A stretch of DNA of 64,000 nucleotides. It comes from Vigna angularis. Its lineage: Eukaryota; Streptophyta; Magnoliopsida; Fabales; Fabaceae. Of this stretch, positions 24,585-37,000 are shown piece by piece. Each line of letters opens with the position of its first letter. The stretch's first letter is position 1. The position numbers and the translations under genes are program-made. The stretch is taken from the NCBI RefSeq assembly GCF_016808095.1, contig NC_068973.1, positions 6,754,501 through 6,818,500 of the forward strand. Reading direction: 5' to 3'. The notes below the pieces were generated by a model, which saw only the letters and a program-made list of their open reading frames with translations, was not told the origin of the DNA and made no database searches.

Positions 24585-25602
24585 TTAGATATCGGCCTTA
24601 GAGTTGCATGGAGGAAGAGGAGTCCCACACAAACACTTGTTGTGAAGATACGAAAACTCATCAAACCTCTGCAATCGCCCACCCTGCGGTATCTCACCAC
24701 ACAGCCGATTATAACTCACGTTGAAATGCTGCAGATATTCAACTTTCGTAAGCGAAACAGGAATGCTCCCATAAACCTTGTTGTGATTCAGATCCAACCA
24801 TATCAAGCTCGTTTTCGGAAACGTCAAAGGGGACAGATCAAACTCCAACGTGTTCCTCGAAAGCTCAAGCACCTGCGTCCTTTTCTTGCTCCCGAAAAGC
24901 ACGGAAGCATCACCTTCCAGTTTGTTCCTCGAAAAGTCTATCCTTTCAGGGTCTAGGTTGACCACGGAAGCGGGAATGGGCCCTGAAAGCTGGTTGTGAG
25001 ACAGGATGAGATCAGGCCCGGGCTTGTTGAAAGACCCGAATGAGCCCGGGATGGGGCCCGTGAGCTGGTTGCGGTCCAACTGAAGGGAGGTGAGTTTAGG
25101 CAGTTGGTAAAGTGAGGTGGGAATGGAACCGGATAGGCTGTTAAAGGAAAGTTTGATCAACTAGAGGTTGGTGAGTTGCGACAGAAAATCAGGTACCGGG
25201 CCTGAGATACCCGTGTTGGTGATGATGAGAGACTTTAGTTTGGTGAGTTTGGCAATGGTGGGTTGGATGGGCCCGACAAGGTTGGGGAGCTTGTGGAAGG
25301 TTAGAAATTGGAGGTAAGGAAGGTCACCGACAGAAGGTGGTATTTGGCCCGACACGTCAGAATCTGGATCAGAGGAAGATATGTCGAGGTATTCTGTTGG
25401 TTTTTTCGTCACACCTGACGCAGTACCATTCGCAGCAATCGACGTTGGGATCCCACGACGCAAGGATGTATGGGTTGTTGAGGTCATTCTTGAGTTGGAG
25501 CAGTGCTTTCTTGTCTTTTGGGTGGCACCGCTCCGAGGAAGCGAGTGGGAATGGGGAGAACAGTAGGAAGCATAACAGTCCCAAGATCAGCGTGGTTTTC
25601 AT
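24585..25602 (-). pseudogene. Polygalacturonase-inhibiting protein (PGIP) pseudogene
   Basis: The single exon reads as a leucine-rich-repeat PGIP: signal peptide (MKTTLILGLLCFLLFSPFPL), N-terminal Cys cap (ERCHPKDKKALLQLK to CCEWYCVRCD), about ten 24-residue LRRs of the extracellular type (LxGxIP), and a C-terminal cap (CLCGTPLPPC). Two lesions break it. A frameshift lies between about 25,360 and 25,400, in the first repeat, and an in-frame TAG lies at about 25,157-25,159, in the repeat after DFLSQLTNL. The length, 1018 bp, fits a one-base gain or two-base loss in a family of about 335-340 aa. Intact PGIPs sit in the cell wall and block fungal endo-polygalacturonases. This copy should give no full protein. 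Confidence 0.92.
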
Positions 25603-26118
25603 TTCTGCTTTGAAAGATGTGAAGAGGGTAGTTTGTTGGAGGTGGTTTACGAGGATGCTTCCCATTTATAGAAATGGTACTATAACGCAATGGGATTGAT
25701 ATTGGGAAACCACGTTTGCCATGCAGAAACAAAAATTATGGGAAAAAAATGGGATTGTTTATCTCGTAAATTATTAAAATGAGGTTAGTTGAATTAAAAT
25801 TTATGTGGATAAGTAATTATGAGTTATGACGATTTTTTTATTGAAATCATTACATATTATGATTATTCTATAAAATTTGAAAAATGTGAAGTACGAGTAC
25901 TTTTAATTTATTGGATATCGTGGTGATGATTTTCAATTAAACCAAAGTCCACTTGACTTATGATAACTTTAATTGTAATATTTTTTTTTATATTTTTTTA
26001 TATTTTTAGACTTAATCAATTGTGAAATAACTTTTAAAAATATGAACATATGGATTAAAAATATGAACATATGGATTAAAAATAATAATGATTAACCGAC
26101 TTATTTTATCATGGTTGT
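25603..26118. other. PGIP upstream region and intergenic DNA
   Basis: The first 150 bp would have been the PGIP promoter and leader. A word near 25,710 (ACGTTTGCCAT, then CAAAAATTA) recurs at about 27,930, so this upstream DNA may have been duplicated. No other gene is seen. Confidence 0.4.
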
Positions 26119-26721
26119 AAGGGATCTAATTAGGACAACATTTGAAAGGATTGCATCATGGTTTGTTGATCGAGACCTGAAGGTAGATTCTATGTTAAGA
26201 GTTGACCATCAATATTTGAAAGAAATAAATGAAATTATTATAAGAAATCAACAAGTGAGCATGTGTCATGTCCATAGATATGATTGACAAAATTTTGAAT
26301 TTGAGGTTCAAGAAATAATTTCTCCACATGATCACTGTCCATCAATGTCTTTCACAACTAAATTAAATTATTGGTGGTGTGATTATGGTCATTTTCAAGC
26401 TCTTCGACTGTCTTGTCATCATGTAATAATTGTCTGCTTTTTCTCTTTAGACCTGACCATATACATCCATCATGTTTATAGTCTATATACCATCAACAAG
26501 GTATATGAATTCCACTTCCATCCAGTTAAGAATAAGGATTATTGAATTTATTTAAATTTAGACCTAATTGCATTCCAAATAGTAACATGTGTCATAGGAT
26601 ATTGAGACGACCTATAAACTACTCATATCAACCATGAAATGGATCGACCCAATCCCAATTAATCAAAAAAATGTTCCTATTGTAAAAATGAAGGACATCA
26701 CAGGGGAATTTGTCCCTATCG
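26119..26721 (+). mobile_element. MULE (MuDR-type) transposase relic
   Basis: Broken frames give the C-terminal part of a Mutator-like transposase: a helical stretch (FERIASWFVDRDLK), then the SWIM zinc finger at about 26,375-26,435 (WCDYGHFQALRLSCHHVI; the second Cys of CxC is now Tyr). Near 26,670-26,710 comes a CCHC knuckle (CSYCKNEGHHRGICP), as found at the end of many plant MULE transposases. There are in-frame stops, and neither the catalytic DDE region nor terminal inverted repeats were seen. It is non-functional. Confidence 0.75.
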
Positions 26722-29700
26722 TGATTAGGTTTTTTATCATTATGTTATAATATCTATGTCTTAAATTTTTATTATTTTAATCAACATATTTGATCTTTTA
26801 ATCAAATCATGCAACTCATTGGACTTGGACTTTAACACAACCTCTATTTTATATAAAAATAATAATAATGAAAGTCATTACATTAACCATAATTTTAACT
26901 TGAAAAATTATACATAACCAAAGTCATCATTCGTAAAAAATGACTTTGGTTCAATTGAAAATCATTACTATGAACAACATCCTATAAATTGAACTTTGTC
27001 ATCACTCATAATGACTTTCAACAAATTTAAAAAAAAAAATCAGTATATATAACTTATAATAACTTCACCTTTTTTAAATTTTATAAAAAATATCAAGAGT
27101 CATAATAACTTCAAGGTGATAAGATCTCATAACAACTTATTATTATACCATAAATTTTAAGTAAATAATTCATTTTTATAATTTACGGAATAAACTACCC
27201 CTTTTCTTAAATTTTCCTAAAATTCGACTTTGATATTCTCGTAAACTTAAACATTCGTTTCACGTTCTCTCTATAACAATATAATAATGTATTTTTAAAT
27301 CAAAAAAATAAAAGAACTATTATTAAAATATTCTTTTATGAAGTTGTTATAACTTTTTTTTTCTATTGGTTCTTATGCGAAACAGACAGCTCGATAATCA
27401 AGTCTAAAAGCCTTTAGTAACTTTTTAAGTCCATCATAAATTCAAATCTTTTTAATTAACTTTTTTATTTGATGAATATTAAAAGTTTTATATTTTTTAA
27501 TTAAATTATTATTGTTTGATTTTTTCTAATTGACGATATTGTATTCATCTTGTTTATTTATTTTTATGTACTAAAAATTGTGAGGAGCTATTTAATTAAT
27601 ATAAAATAACGAGTAATTTTACTCTATTTATTAAAAGCATGTTGAATAATAAGAATGAGATCTTACAACGTTTTATTATATATTTATTTGTTTTTACGTG
27701 AGATTTTATGATTAATATAAATCAGTATTAATATAAAACGATAAATAATATTTATTTCTTTGATCGTTGAAGACAAATTATAACAAGAAATTGTTACCTT
27801 CACTGTATTTACTATAACTGGAAATTGTGGGGGCTTCATTCCAATAAAAAAAAAAGGAGAATAATTCGTCACGATATTTGTAGCTGCATAGGTGGAATTA
27901 AAAAATAGACGTAGAGCTTATAGGTAAAACACGTTTGCCATATGGGAAAGCAAAAATTACACTTTGATACTCTCTCAAATAAAAACATTCATTTCACATT
28001 CCATTATAACAATATAATAATATACATTTTTAGATTAATAAAACAATCATTAAATATATTATTTTATGAGGTTGATAAAAAAATTTTTATTGTTGGTGTC
28101 AATCTATTGGCTCGAGGAGAATAGGATACACAAAATTGTATACCTAACAATTAATAGAATGGTACATATACTAGAGTTGCAATTAATTACATATAATTAT
28201 AAAAAGAACAGTTAAGAATATAATTTTGAAAATAATGATTCAATAATTGATGGAGATGTAATCCATTTTTTATTTATTTTAATGAGCACATTATTAAACA
28301 TTTATGTGTTATTTTTTCTATTTATATTATGTGGTGTGGGGCTTCAACCCGTAAAAAAGAAAAAGGTAAATAATTCCTCACGAGATATGCAAGCTGAAAT
28401 AATGGTGGAATTAAAAAATAGGCACAGTGACACAGCCACTATCCTATTATCGCAATTATTTATTTCACATTTTTTATGGCCTTCGTTGGCAATTAGGGAA
28501 AGTGTTAGGACTTCTTTTGCCAATTAAAGAGTTGAAAATAATGTTTTACATGTGGCACTCATCATGTCACTTTAGCAAATAATTATTTCTTTAAATAGTA
28601 ATATCAAGTTTTAGCTTAAACCATATAATTCCTTTAAAAATATTCTCACTCCCGTTTGGATGCCACCAAGGGCCGGATATGCGGATTTTCTTTCAATTCC
28701 TGCCTTCTCAAAATTTTAAAATTTTATCTATGTACAGTAGAAATTTATGGTAATTAAATTTTTTATTTTATAAAGTACATCATTTAGTATTAATAAATAG
28801 TAAAATATAAAACTAAATGTAATAAAAAATTAAAAGAATTATTAACATATTTTTTTTTGTTTTTTATTGTCTTTTGAGTTACTTATTATTATGTGTGTTC
28901 ATATTTAATATTTTTTTATGTCTCTTTTTTGTTTCTAAAGAAAAAAAAGTTAAATACAAATTTACTCATTACTTATGTTTTTATTTCTCATTTATTCTTA
29001 TTGATCACTTAATTTATCTTATTTAATTTTTTTTGTTTTTACAACTATAACAAAAAAGACATTTTTTTGTAATAAAAGTTATCAAAACAAATAAACTGGA
29101 AAATAAATTTCTTATAAAAGAAAATAGCTAAAATTTTTAGTTATAATTTAATTATTAATTAGTTCAAGAATTGATGAACAAAGATCAATCCTTTAGACAT
29201 GTGAATTTATTTTATACTTAGTTATATTAAATTATGTCTTCATTTTTGTTGTATTAATAACAATAATTAAATATATAAATATTAAATATATTATTTTAGC
29301 TCTTTAAGATTATTGGTCAAGATTGTCACTAAATGATGTTGGATAATACCTAATGCAGAAAATTGAGTGCAACAAAAGAAATAAACCACTGATATCTTCA
29401 TAGCCATATTATCAGTAATGCCTTTTTCATCTTAGACTAGCTCATTGCCCTCAATACTCAGGGGATTAGATAGATGTACTAAGAGAAATAAGGATTATAT
29501 TAGAAATCACAATTGATCATCTTAAAAATCATCTTGGCTTACCCTGAATAATAGTATTTAAAAGATATGTTCCTGATTTGTTATGACGTATTTGTGTATA
29601 GTTTTGCTTCAAGACATTTGTTACAATACATCCTCATCAAGTCTGGAGGGCTAGTGTATTATAAATTATTGAGCTCATTTCTGCCAAAACCAACTACAAT

Positions 29701-29841
29701 ATGTAAGCCAGAGTTCAGCTCGACCAAGAACATATTAGTTATGTGCAACCGAAGATCATAATGGTCAAAGATTCTCAACATCATGTCAACCTAGACAATG
29801 TGTCAATGAGTCTATTTGTCGTTTTAACAAACATTCATTAG
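26722..29841. repeat. AT-rich intergenic DNA with a local duplication
   Basis: A block at about 27,232-27,365 is repeated in diverged form at about 27,955-28,085 (shared CATTATAACAATATAATAAT-type core), and a block at 27,830-27,920 recurs at 28,333-28,430 (shared TGGAATTAAAAAATAG). This points to an old tandem duplication with a period of about 0.5-0.7 kb. The rest, including 28,500-29,840, shows no gene that I can support. Confidence 0.5.
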
Positions 29842-30404
29842 TGTACTATATGAAGTATACCGATCGGAATTGATTGTCATTAAGCAGGTACTAATAGGTC
29901 AGATTGTCTTACGCTCTACAAATATATTGCATTAATGATTAATTATTGGGTTTGATTACCTAAAATATATTGCACTAAACTAATGGTTAATCAATGGACG
30001 TGGTTGTCATAATATAAGTAGACAACTGATGTCCAGGTACAATCATCTTCTTCTATCCTAATAAAATATAGACCTCTTTATGAAACATATCTAACTTGAG
30101 CGTCGGAGTGTCTTCTACAGGTCAACCACCAATCACGAAGGATTATTTGAAGAGTTGGTCGATCGGAGCATAGCAACGAAGGACGACCGACCCCATACAA
30201 ATGTAACCGAAACATTTTGGCGCTCACCGTGGGGCCGAGCGGCATCCCCATGAAGCCACGACCAGACGCGCGCTCGGTCTCGACATCGCTATTCGGATCA
30301 ACACTAGGTTTTGTAACAAGAGTAAAAAATTCCGTAATAATTCCTAAAGGCATGACTTTTGTTTTGAGAACTTTCAAGAACGTTCAGCCCTACATCCAAC
30401 CTTC

Positions 30405-30550
30405 ACAGAGCTGCGTTCAACCTTGTCAGATTCTACCAACTCTTAATTTTAAATTATAAAATATTATGCACAAGATGGTTGAGAGTTGCGTTCAACCTTG
30501 TCAGGTTCTACCAACTCTTAATTTTAAATTATAAAATATTATGTGCAGGA
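30405..30550 (+). repeat. ~73-bp tandem duplication inside the non-autonomous element
   Basis: Two copies share CTGCGTTCAACCTTGTCAG followed by an AT-rich tail ending AAAATATTATG. They sit between the PBS region and the 81-bp array. Confidence 0.85.
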
Positions 30551-30585
30551 AGGTTCAGACCTCAACTTGGTCAGCTATAATGGTC

Positions 30586-30990
30586 GCTCGGGGGAAGTCA
30601 GAAAAATGGCTTCAGAAATCCCCGCTCAACGCAGGCAGTCAGAAAAATGACTCCTGCCTCAAGACCGCTCGGGGGAGTCAGAAAAATGGCTTCAGAAATC
30701 CCCGCTCAACGCAGGAAGTCAGAAAAATGACTCTTGCCTCAGGACCGCTTGGGGGAAAGTCAGAAAAATGGTTTCAGAAATCTCCGCTCAACGCAAGAAG
30801 TCAGAAAAATGACTCTTGTCTTAGGACCGCTCGGGGAGAAGTCAGAAAAATGGCTTGAGAAATCTTCGCTCAACGCAGGAAGTCAGAAAAATGACTCTTA
30901 ACTTTAAATCCGCTCGGGGGGAAGTCGGAAAAATGGCTTCAGAAATCCCCGCTCAACATATGAAGTTCGAAAAAGAACTCTTATCAGTCA
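30586..30990 (+). repeat. ~81-bp tandem array inside the non-autonomous element
   Basis: Units begin with GCTCGGGG at about 30,586, 30,667, 30,747, 30,829 and 30,912 (spacing 80-83 bp). Each unit has two half-units starting GTCAGAAAAATG. The 105- and 61-codon ORFs here are by-products of the repeat. Confidence 0.9.
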
Positions 30991-31697
30991 ACTACTCAAC
31001 AAGTTCAGCTTTGTCAGGTTCCAATGTCTTTTCATTATAAAAATAAATATTGAAGCGTTTACTTTATTTAAAAGCATATTTTTTGGAGTGAAAATCTCTT
31101 GCAGAGGAAAAAGTTTCAAAGAGAACTCTTAGCATTTTCTGTTCAGTCTAAGGAATAGATCCAAAGAGAACTCCTAGAGTTCGCCGCTCATATAGCAATG
31201 AAGACTTAAAACGTCGAAGATAGACTCCCTAAATACTACGTGAGCGACCTCTTTTAAAGCTCATAATAATCCCTACGCACCTCTTTTAATAAAGAGTTTG
31301 CTCGGACTTGGAGGGCGTATGTACTATATGAAGTATACCGATCGGAATTGATTGTCATTAAGCAGGTACTAATAGGTCAGATTGTCTTACGCTCTACAAA
31401 TATATTGCATTAATGATTAATTATTGGGTTTGATTACCTAAAATATATTGCACTAATGGTTAATCAATGGATGTGGTTGTCACAAGCCTTATAAGTAGAC
31501 AATTGATGTCCAGGTACAATCATCTTCTTCTATCCTAATAAAATATAGACCTCTTTATAAAACATATCTGACTTGAGTGTCGGAGTATCTTCTGCAGGTC
31601 AACCACCAATCAGGAAGGATTACTTGAAGAGTTGGCCGATCGGAGCATAGCAAGGAAGGACGACCGACCCTTGGACAAATGTTACCGAAACAATTAG

Positions 31698-32413
31698 CAT
31701 TTACTAGAAGATCTAAACCTTTCTAAAATATTTTAACATAATTAATAAGGGTCATAGGTTTACAAAAAACTTTTGTGTTCGAGGTTAAAGGTATCTTGAA
31801 ATCTATTCTCTTAACCAGGTTACCTAAATCACATTAACTCACTTGAACATCAAAGTGTTTATAGGTATCCATCGTTCTTCTGTCCATCTAAAGAGTTCAA
31901 GGGAACATCTCGGGTAGCGGAATAGGGACATACCAAACTTACATGACAATTTGGTTCCATACAATAACACAACCTATTCGTAATTTCCAAGGACTAAAGT
32001 TTTGATGGGTCTATTTTAAAAGGAAGATTAATTAAGGAGAGATTACATAAATATGATCTGAATCCAACTCACACTAAGACAATTGATTTATGAATCTTCT
32101 TTCTTATATGATATTCAACTTTTTTATTTTTATCTAATTGAGACTTAAAATCACACTTGAATTCTCAACAAGTTCAAGGTTACATGTCTACTTACTACCC
32201 ATTTCAAACATTTTGGCTAGACTAGGATCACATTAGAGCCATTGCTTAATTTTTCACCTTGTGAATTATTTTCCACACTATATTATGAATCAATGGATAA
32301 AATTGCCAAAAAAATTTAGAGCTAGAAATAAATTTGTTATTGCATACATACCAGGATGTTTTTTCTACTCCAATCAGACTAATTCCTATAAAACCTAGGA
32401 TCATTTCACTCCC
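31698..32413. other. Intergenic DNA, nothing recognised
   Basis: This is probably the decayed upstream part of the chromovirus relic that follows, but I cannot read protein fragments here. Confidence 0.35.
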
Positions 32414-33190
32414 TTGTTACCTGGTTCTACCGCTACAAAGGTAAAATCTTACATATATCCTCCAAGTAAAAAACAAATCAATTTTATGGCGCATCATATG
32501 TTTAATGAAGGAGTACTTATGCCTATCATAAGTTCCTTTTCTTCTCATACGCAAGTAAAAAAAATAGTACTTAAGGATTTTGTATTGATTATAGGAATTT
32601 GAATACTATATACTATCAAAAGATAATTTTTCTCCAATAGTCGATGAATTGATTGACACACATTATTTCTTTTAAATTGACTATAAGATTAGATTATTAC
32701 CAGATCATTATGAATGACTTGACATACAATTTGGGCTTATTAATATCCTTTCCACATTTCAAATTGTTATGAATGTTTCTAGGTTTTAGACAAAAGTTCA
32801 TCTTAATATTCTTTAATGACATCCCAGTATACAGCTAATTATGGACCTCTCATTTGCAACATTTGGAAATAGTGTTGTAGCTTTTATATAAGAATAAGTT
32901 GTTTTCTAAATTATCCAAATGCTCATTTGGCCTTGAACAAAATAATTATAAAGGTTGTACAATCTCGGGTGATGGGGTAGTAATGGACCAAGAAAAAGTT
33001 TAAGGAAAGTTAAATTGACCAATGCCTTAGAATGTTAAATTAAAGGGAATCCATGGTTTAGCACAATATTACATAAGATTTATAAAAACTTATGCTTTTT
33101 TGGTTTCTCTTTAAAAAAATGCTATTAAATAAGAATATTTTTCTTTAAGACCATCATAATGTTGTTGGATACAAACAAAATCACACATCG
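32414..33190 (+). mobile_element. Ty3/gypsy chromovirus reverse-transcriptase relic
   Basis: In broken frames the order of a chromoviral RT is preserved: KKQINFMAHHMFNEGVLMP (32,467), a decayed FCIDYRNLN-like block (32,578-32,610), VYS/WTSHLQHLEIVLQLLY-like residues (32,827-32,890), KLSKCSFGLEQ (32,915), a SGDGVVMDQEKV block (32,970) and YYIRFIKTYA (33,070-33,100). The YxDD box is lost. No LTRs were found. It may be a different copy from the relic at 9,160-10,200. Confidence 0.75.
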
Positions 33191-33748
33191 GATAAAATAA
33201 GAGATGAATATGAGTTTATATATACATAAGATACCTTCATTGATAAAAGACCTTTTGGAGTGGTACCAAAAACAAATCTGTGATATGCTGGAGAATTTTG
33301 CGTCACCACTAAATCCATTGCAAAATTAGACACTATTTGTTAGAACACAAATTTTTCATTAAAAATTTACTAGAAAAAAGTTTAATAAATTTTAACTGAT
33401 CCTTGCTGTTTCGATTTCTTCTGATGTATTTCATGCATTAAATTGTTGAATGGTGTTTTTTTGCATTATATTACATATTTTTCCTTTCTATTTTGTTTTT
33501 TTTTTGTCCTAACCACCTATTCTGTTGATATGAAAAAGCATTCATGTGCTTAGCTTTTGTAAAAGTTGGTTCATGATGATGCTAGGTTTAATGTCTTCTT
33601 TCGATTTCAGTAAGTCAAATAACCATTTTAAGTTGGGATCTCATGAGCAGCCAAAAAAGGAATCCTGGGTAACACTTCTGTTTCAATTAGAAAAATTAAG
33701 TACATTGCTCTCCATTTTCTTCATTTAATGAAAATGCAAAAAGGAAAA
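33191..33748. other. Intergenic DNA, nothing recognised
   Basis: No supported gene lies between the RT relic and the small solo LTR. The 60-codon ORF at 33,546-33,728 has no known domain. Confidence 0.4.
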
Positions 33749-33909
33749 TGTTAGAAATATTATATCTTTTATCTTTCAGTTAATTTGTTATTATTTATTA
33801 TTTGTATTTTGGGTTTATCCCATATTTTTTTCTATTATAAATAGAGAACCCTATGTGTGTTTAACACAAGGGAGATTAATCCCATATATAATTTTCACTG
33901 TGTTTAACA
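33749..33909. mobile_element. 161-bp solo LTR of a small LTR element
   Basis: It starts TGTTAG and ends TTTAACA (inverted TGTTA/TAACA ends) and has a perfect 5-bp target duplication, GAAAA (33,744-33,748 and 33,910-33,914). Inside is a plus-strand TATA box, CTATTATAAATAGAG (about 33,832-33,846). The size fits a TRIM or small Copia LTR. It lies 135 bp beyond the stop of the minus-strand CESA7-like gene, so it may fall in that gene's 3' UTR or terminator region. Confidence 0.85.
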
Positions 33910-34043
33910 GAAAACGCAAGGACATGCTGCAATTTTTTTGATTCAAAAAAATTTTACTCTAACATTACTAATCTCTGTGGACCTAGATTGTTGTTTCACC
34001 CTTCATAGTTGTAAATAAATTACATGGTTCTTGAGACGTAGAA

Positions 34044-37000
34044 TCAACAACTGATTCCACATTGCTTGACATCAGGTCCCTTGGTTTTCAACACAAAAGG
34101 GTCAACTCTCACCCAAACCAAGGAGAAGATAGAAGCCAAGAGCACAGACCATATGACAATAAGAGTTGGTGTTCTGTTCTGCCTACCCATTAGACCTTTA
34201 AGGAAAGGATACAAATGGACAATAACCCATAAAGAAAAGAAGAGTTTCCCAAGCAGTGCTCCCCAAGAATGTTCTCCACTGTTTATGGAATCTGTGAAGC
34301 CAGCCACTATACCAATGAGGTTGATTATTATGATGGTGGTTGGAGGTATTAGAAGTGCAGTCCATCTAATGGTATACAGTTCACGAAACTCTACATCATC
34401 TGGAACCTTTGATACAGTGCTGAAGTTTGTGTTCACTCTACCCAGTGGAAGAGCTCCCATAATGCTCTGCACAACGGCAAAGAGGTTTGCAGACACACTC
34501 CCAATCACCCAGAATTGCTGGCTTCTCCACCATTCCTCCAGGCTAACTCCACTCCATCTCAATTCAAGAATAGCCGAGGCAAAGATTGAGATGAACAATG
34601 CGGTGAAAACTAGACTTGCAAAAGTGCCAACCTGGAAATCAATCACTCTTCATCTGTCAATGAATCTTTGATGGGAAGGAATACCAACCAACAATAAAAA
34701 AGTTATCTTTACACTGTTTAAACCATTCGAAAGAGCATCTTTCACTTTCTCAACAGTATTTTTTAATACTGTTTCGGGAAAGAAAGGAACAGCGATGATG
34801 TGATAAAAAGAAATGAGAACTACAAATGAAGAGTGTTTATACTATGTAGTTAGGTGTTCATGTATCATTGTTATTTATTTTTGTACATTGTGATTTGACA
34901 TTTTATTTTGAGTTTAAGAAATGTTCAACAAACATAAGCATTATAGTTCATTTAGTCTAGACTGCTTTATTTAGACATATCTTACAAGTTGGCAAGTTAG
35001 AAGTTACTGGTTATCCAATGACATATATTGTGTCTTTTTTTTTCTATAAAGCAAATGAAAGTAGTGATATAATAAATAGAAGGAAATAAATGATACCGAT
35101 GGTGTGATGAATTTATCAGTGAGCAAGCATATAGCAGGAATGATACAGTATATTAGGAGGGGTATTGAGCTGAAGGGGTAGACAGTGCTGTTAATATAGG
35201 CAATCCTTTGAAGTCCCTTGAGTCTTCCACCACTGAGGCCATACAGAAGAGGGCAATGGTGGCTGAATAGGATCTGAAGTGAACCCACTGCCCATCTCAG
35301 CACCTGGTTGAGTCTATCTGTGAGGTTGATAGGAGCTGTACCCCTGAATGGATCTCTTTTTGGCATGCAATATACAGACCTCCAACCATGACAATGCATC
35401 TTCAAACTTGTCAGAGTATCTGCTGCTATAGATCCATAACTTAAACCCACCTGTGCATTCCAAAAATATTTCACCATTTTATCTACCACTTCAAATAACT
35501 TTTATTATATTGTTTAAGTTTCTGCAACTTTTTTACAGAGACAATACGAATAGTGTAAAAGTCTTTTGTTTTATCATCTAATTACACATAACTGAAAAAT
35601 TTGATGACTTTTCTAATTATTATCTTGCGTGTCATTTCAAAGATCATTTGGAATTGATTGGCAGTGTTAAAACTTATGTTTACATTACATATGAATGAAT
35701 ACCTCATATCCCCAGAGAGTTCTGTCTTCATATTTAGAACCCATGACATGAATAGCTTCTTTAAGCAAAACTTCCTGACTGGAAGAAGGATCAATACCAC
35801 CCTCTTCAGTTAATGACGGGTTCATGATAGGATTGGAATTCCCAAATTTATTTTCATCATTCATCTGTGACTTCAATAGTTCCTTTTCCTCATCTGTTGC
35901 TGCTGCAGAAGAAGAGTAGTTTGAGATATAGGAGATAAGAAAATGATTCTTTTGTGTTTTTGATAAATACAAAGAATTATGATCACCTGTTATGCTAGCT
36001 TCTTCTCCATTCTCATCCTGTTTTGAATGTACTTGCACCATGCTTGGGCGTTTTGAAGACACTGGTGAGTCACTGCCAGTTAAGGATTTCCTTCTGAAGA
36101 TACATGCTGAACCAACATAAGCAGGTCCCTGAATTCCATCTAGGCACCTCAAGTTAATCTGCAGAAAAACAAACACAGAATGTAATCTATCAAAATCTAC
36201 CCCAATGAAGGAAATAAATGAATTCAGAAGAGATAAAAAGGGTGATAGGATGAGAATTAATTCAGTGCCAAAACTGTAGCACTCACATCAAATAAAACAG
36301 TGTTTTTGTTGGCATAACGATCATGCCTATCTAGGCTGTCAAATCTTAATGGAAACTGTACAAAGCCAATGCCATTCCCAAGTTGTATGTCCATAAAGAA
36401 ACACATGGCCTCTCGCACCACTTTGCAGTTATTTACGTAGTGATTGCAATCCAAGTTGAGCACAAAAGGAGCATTGCTTAACACTGCTGATACTCGAAGC
36501 TGGAAATTCGGCAGCAACATTTTGGCCAAAAATGAAAGCTTCTTTTAGCTTCACGTCAAGAGAATGAGAAAATGTAATCTTGGGAAATTATGGTGCTTGA
36601 AATGCTTACCAAGGCGTTGATTGCACCAGCTTTGCCGTGGTGTTGAAATGCAGGCCTTTTCTCACGAGATGTGTAGACAAGACAAGGAAGTTCATTACCA
36701 ACAATGTGTGGAAGAAGGACCTGTATCATACTTGGATGATCTTTGGGGTTGTTTCCTGGCCATGGTGTCTCATCTTTCATAGTCCACCCTTCTGGGGGAA
36801 CTCGCATAGATTTAGCCACCAGTGCATTTATTCTCACCTTAAATTCTTCGTATTCTCTCTGTCATGCAAGTGCCAACAAACAATGAAACCTTGTTCTTCC
36901 CATCGAACTAGTATAAAATGAACAGTTTAATTGCTAAATTGAAAGTTAGTTCTACCTTTGACCTTTCCTAAATTTAGTCACTGCTATTTCAATTTTAACA

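Larger units (their letters stand above)
29842..31692 (+). mobile_element. Complete non-autonomous Tat-type LTR retrotransposon
   Basis: The 1851-bp element has two 373-bp LTRs (29,842-30,214 and 31,320-31,692), each TGTACTATATG to CCGAAACA, and a perfect ATTAG target duplication (29,837-29,841 and 31,693-31,697). The PBS (from 30,218) reads TGGCGCTCACCGTGGGGCC, the same as in the intact Tat element; the PPT (31,304-31,319) reads GGACTTGGAGGGCG. The 1.1-kb inside has no Gag or Pol, only tandem repeats. The LTRs differ at several sites and by small indels, so it is not brand new. It is a short LARD-like passenger that must rely on proteins from another element. Confidence 0.93.

Noticed and set aside
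29567..29761. 64-codon ORF upstream of the non-autonomous element
   Set aside because: No domain, no neighbours and no sign of splice partners.
34066..34671. 201-codon plus-strand ORF
   Set aside because: Antisense shadow of the last exon of the CESA7-like gene, whose protein is clearly conserved.
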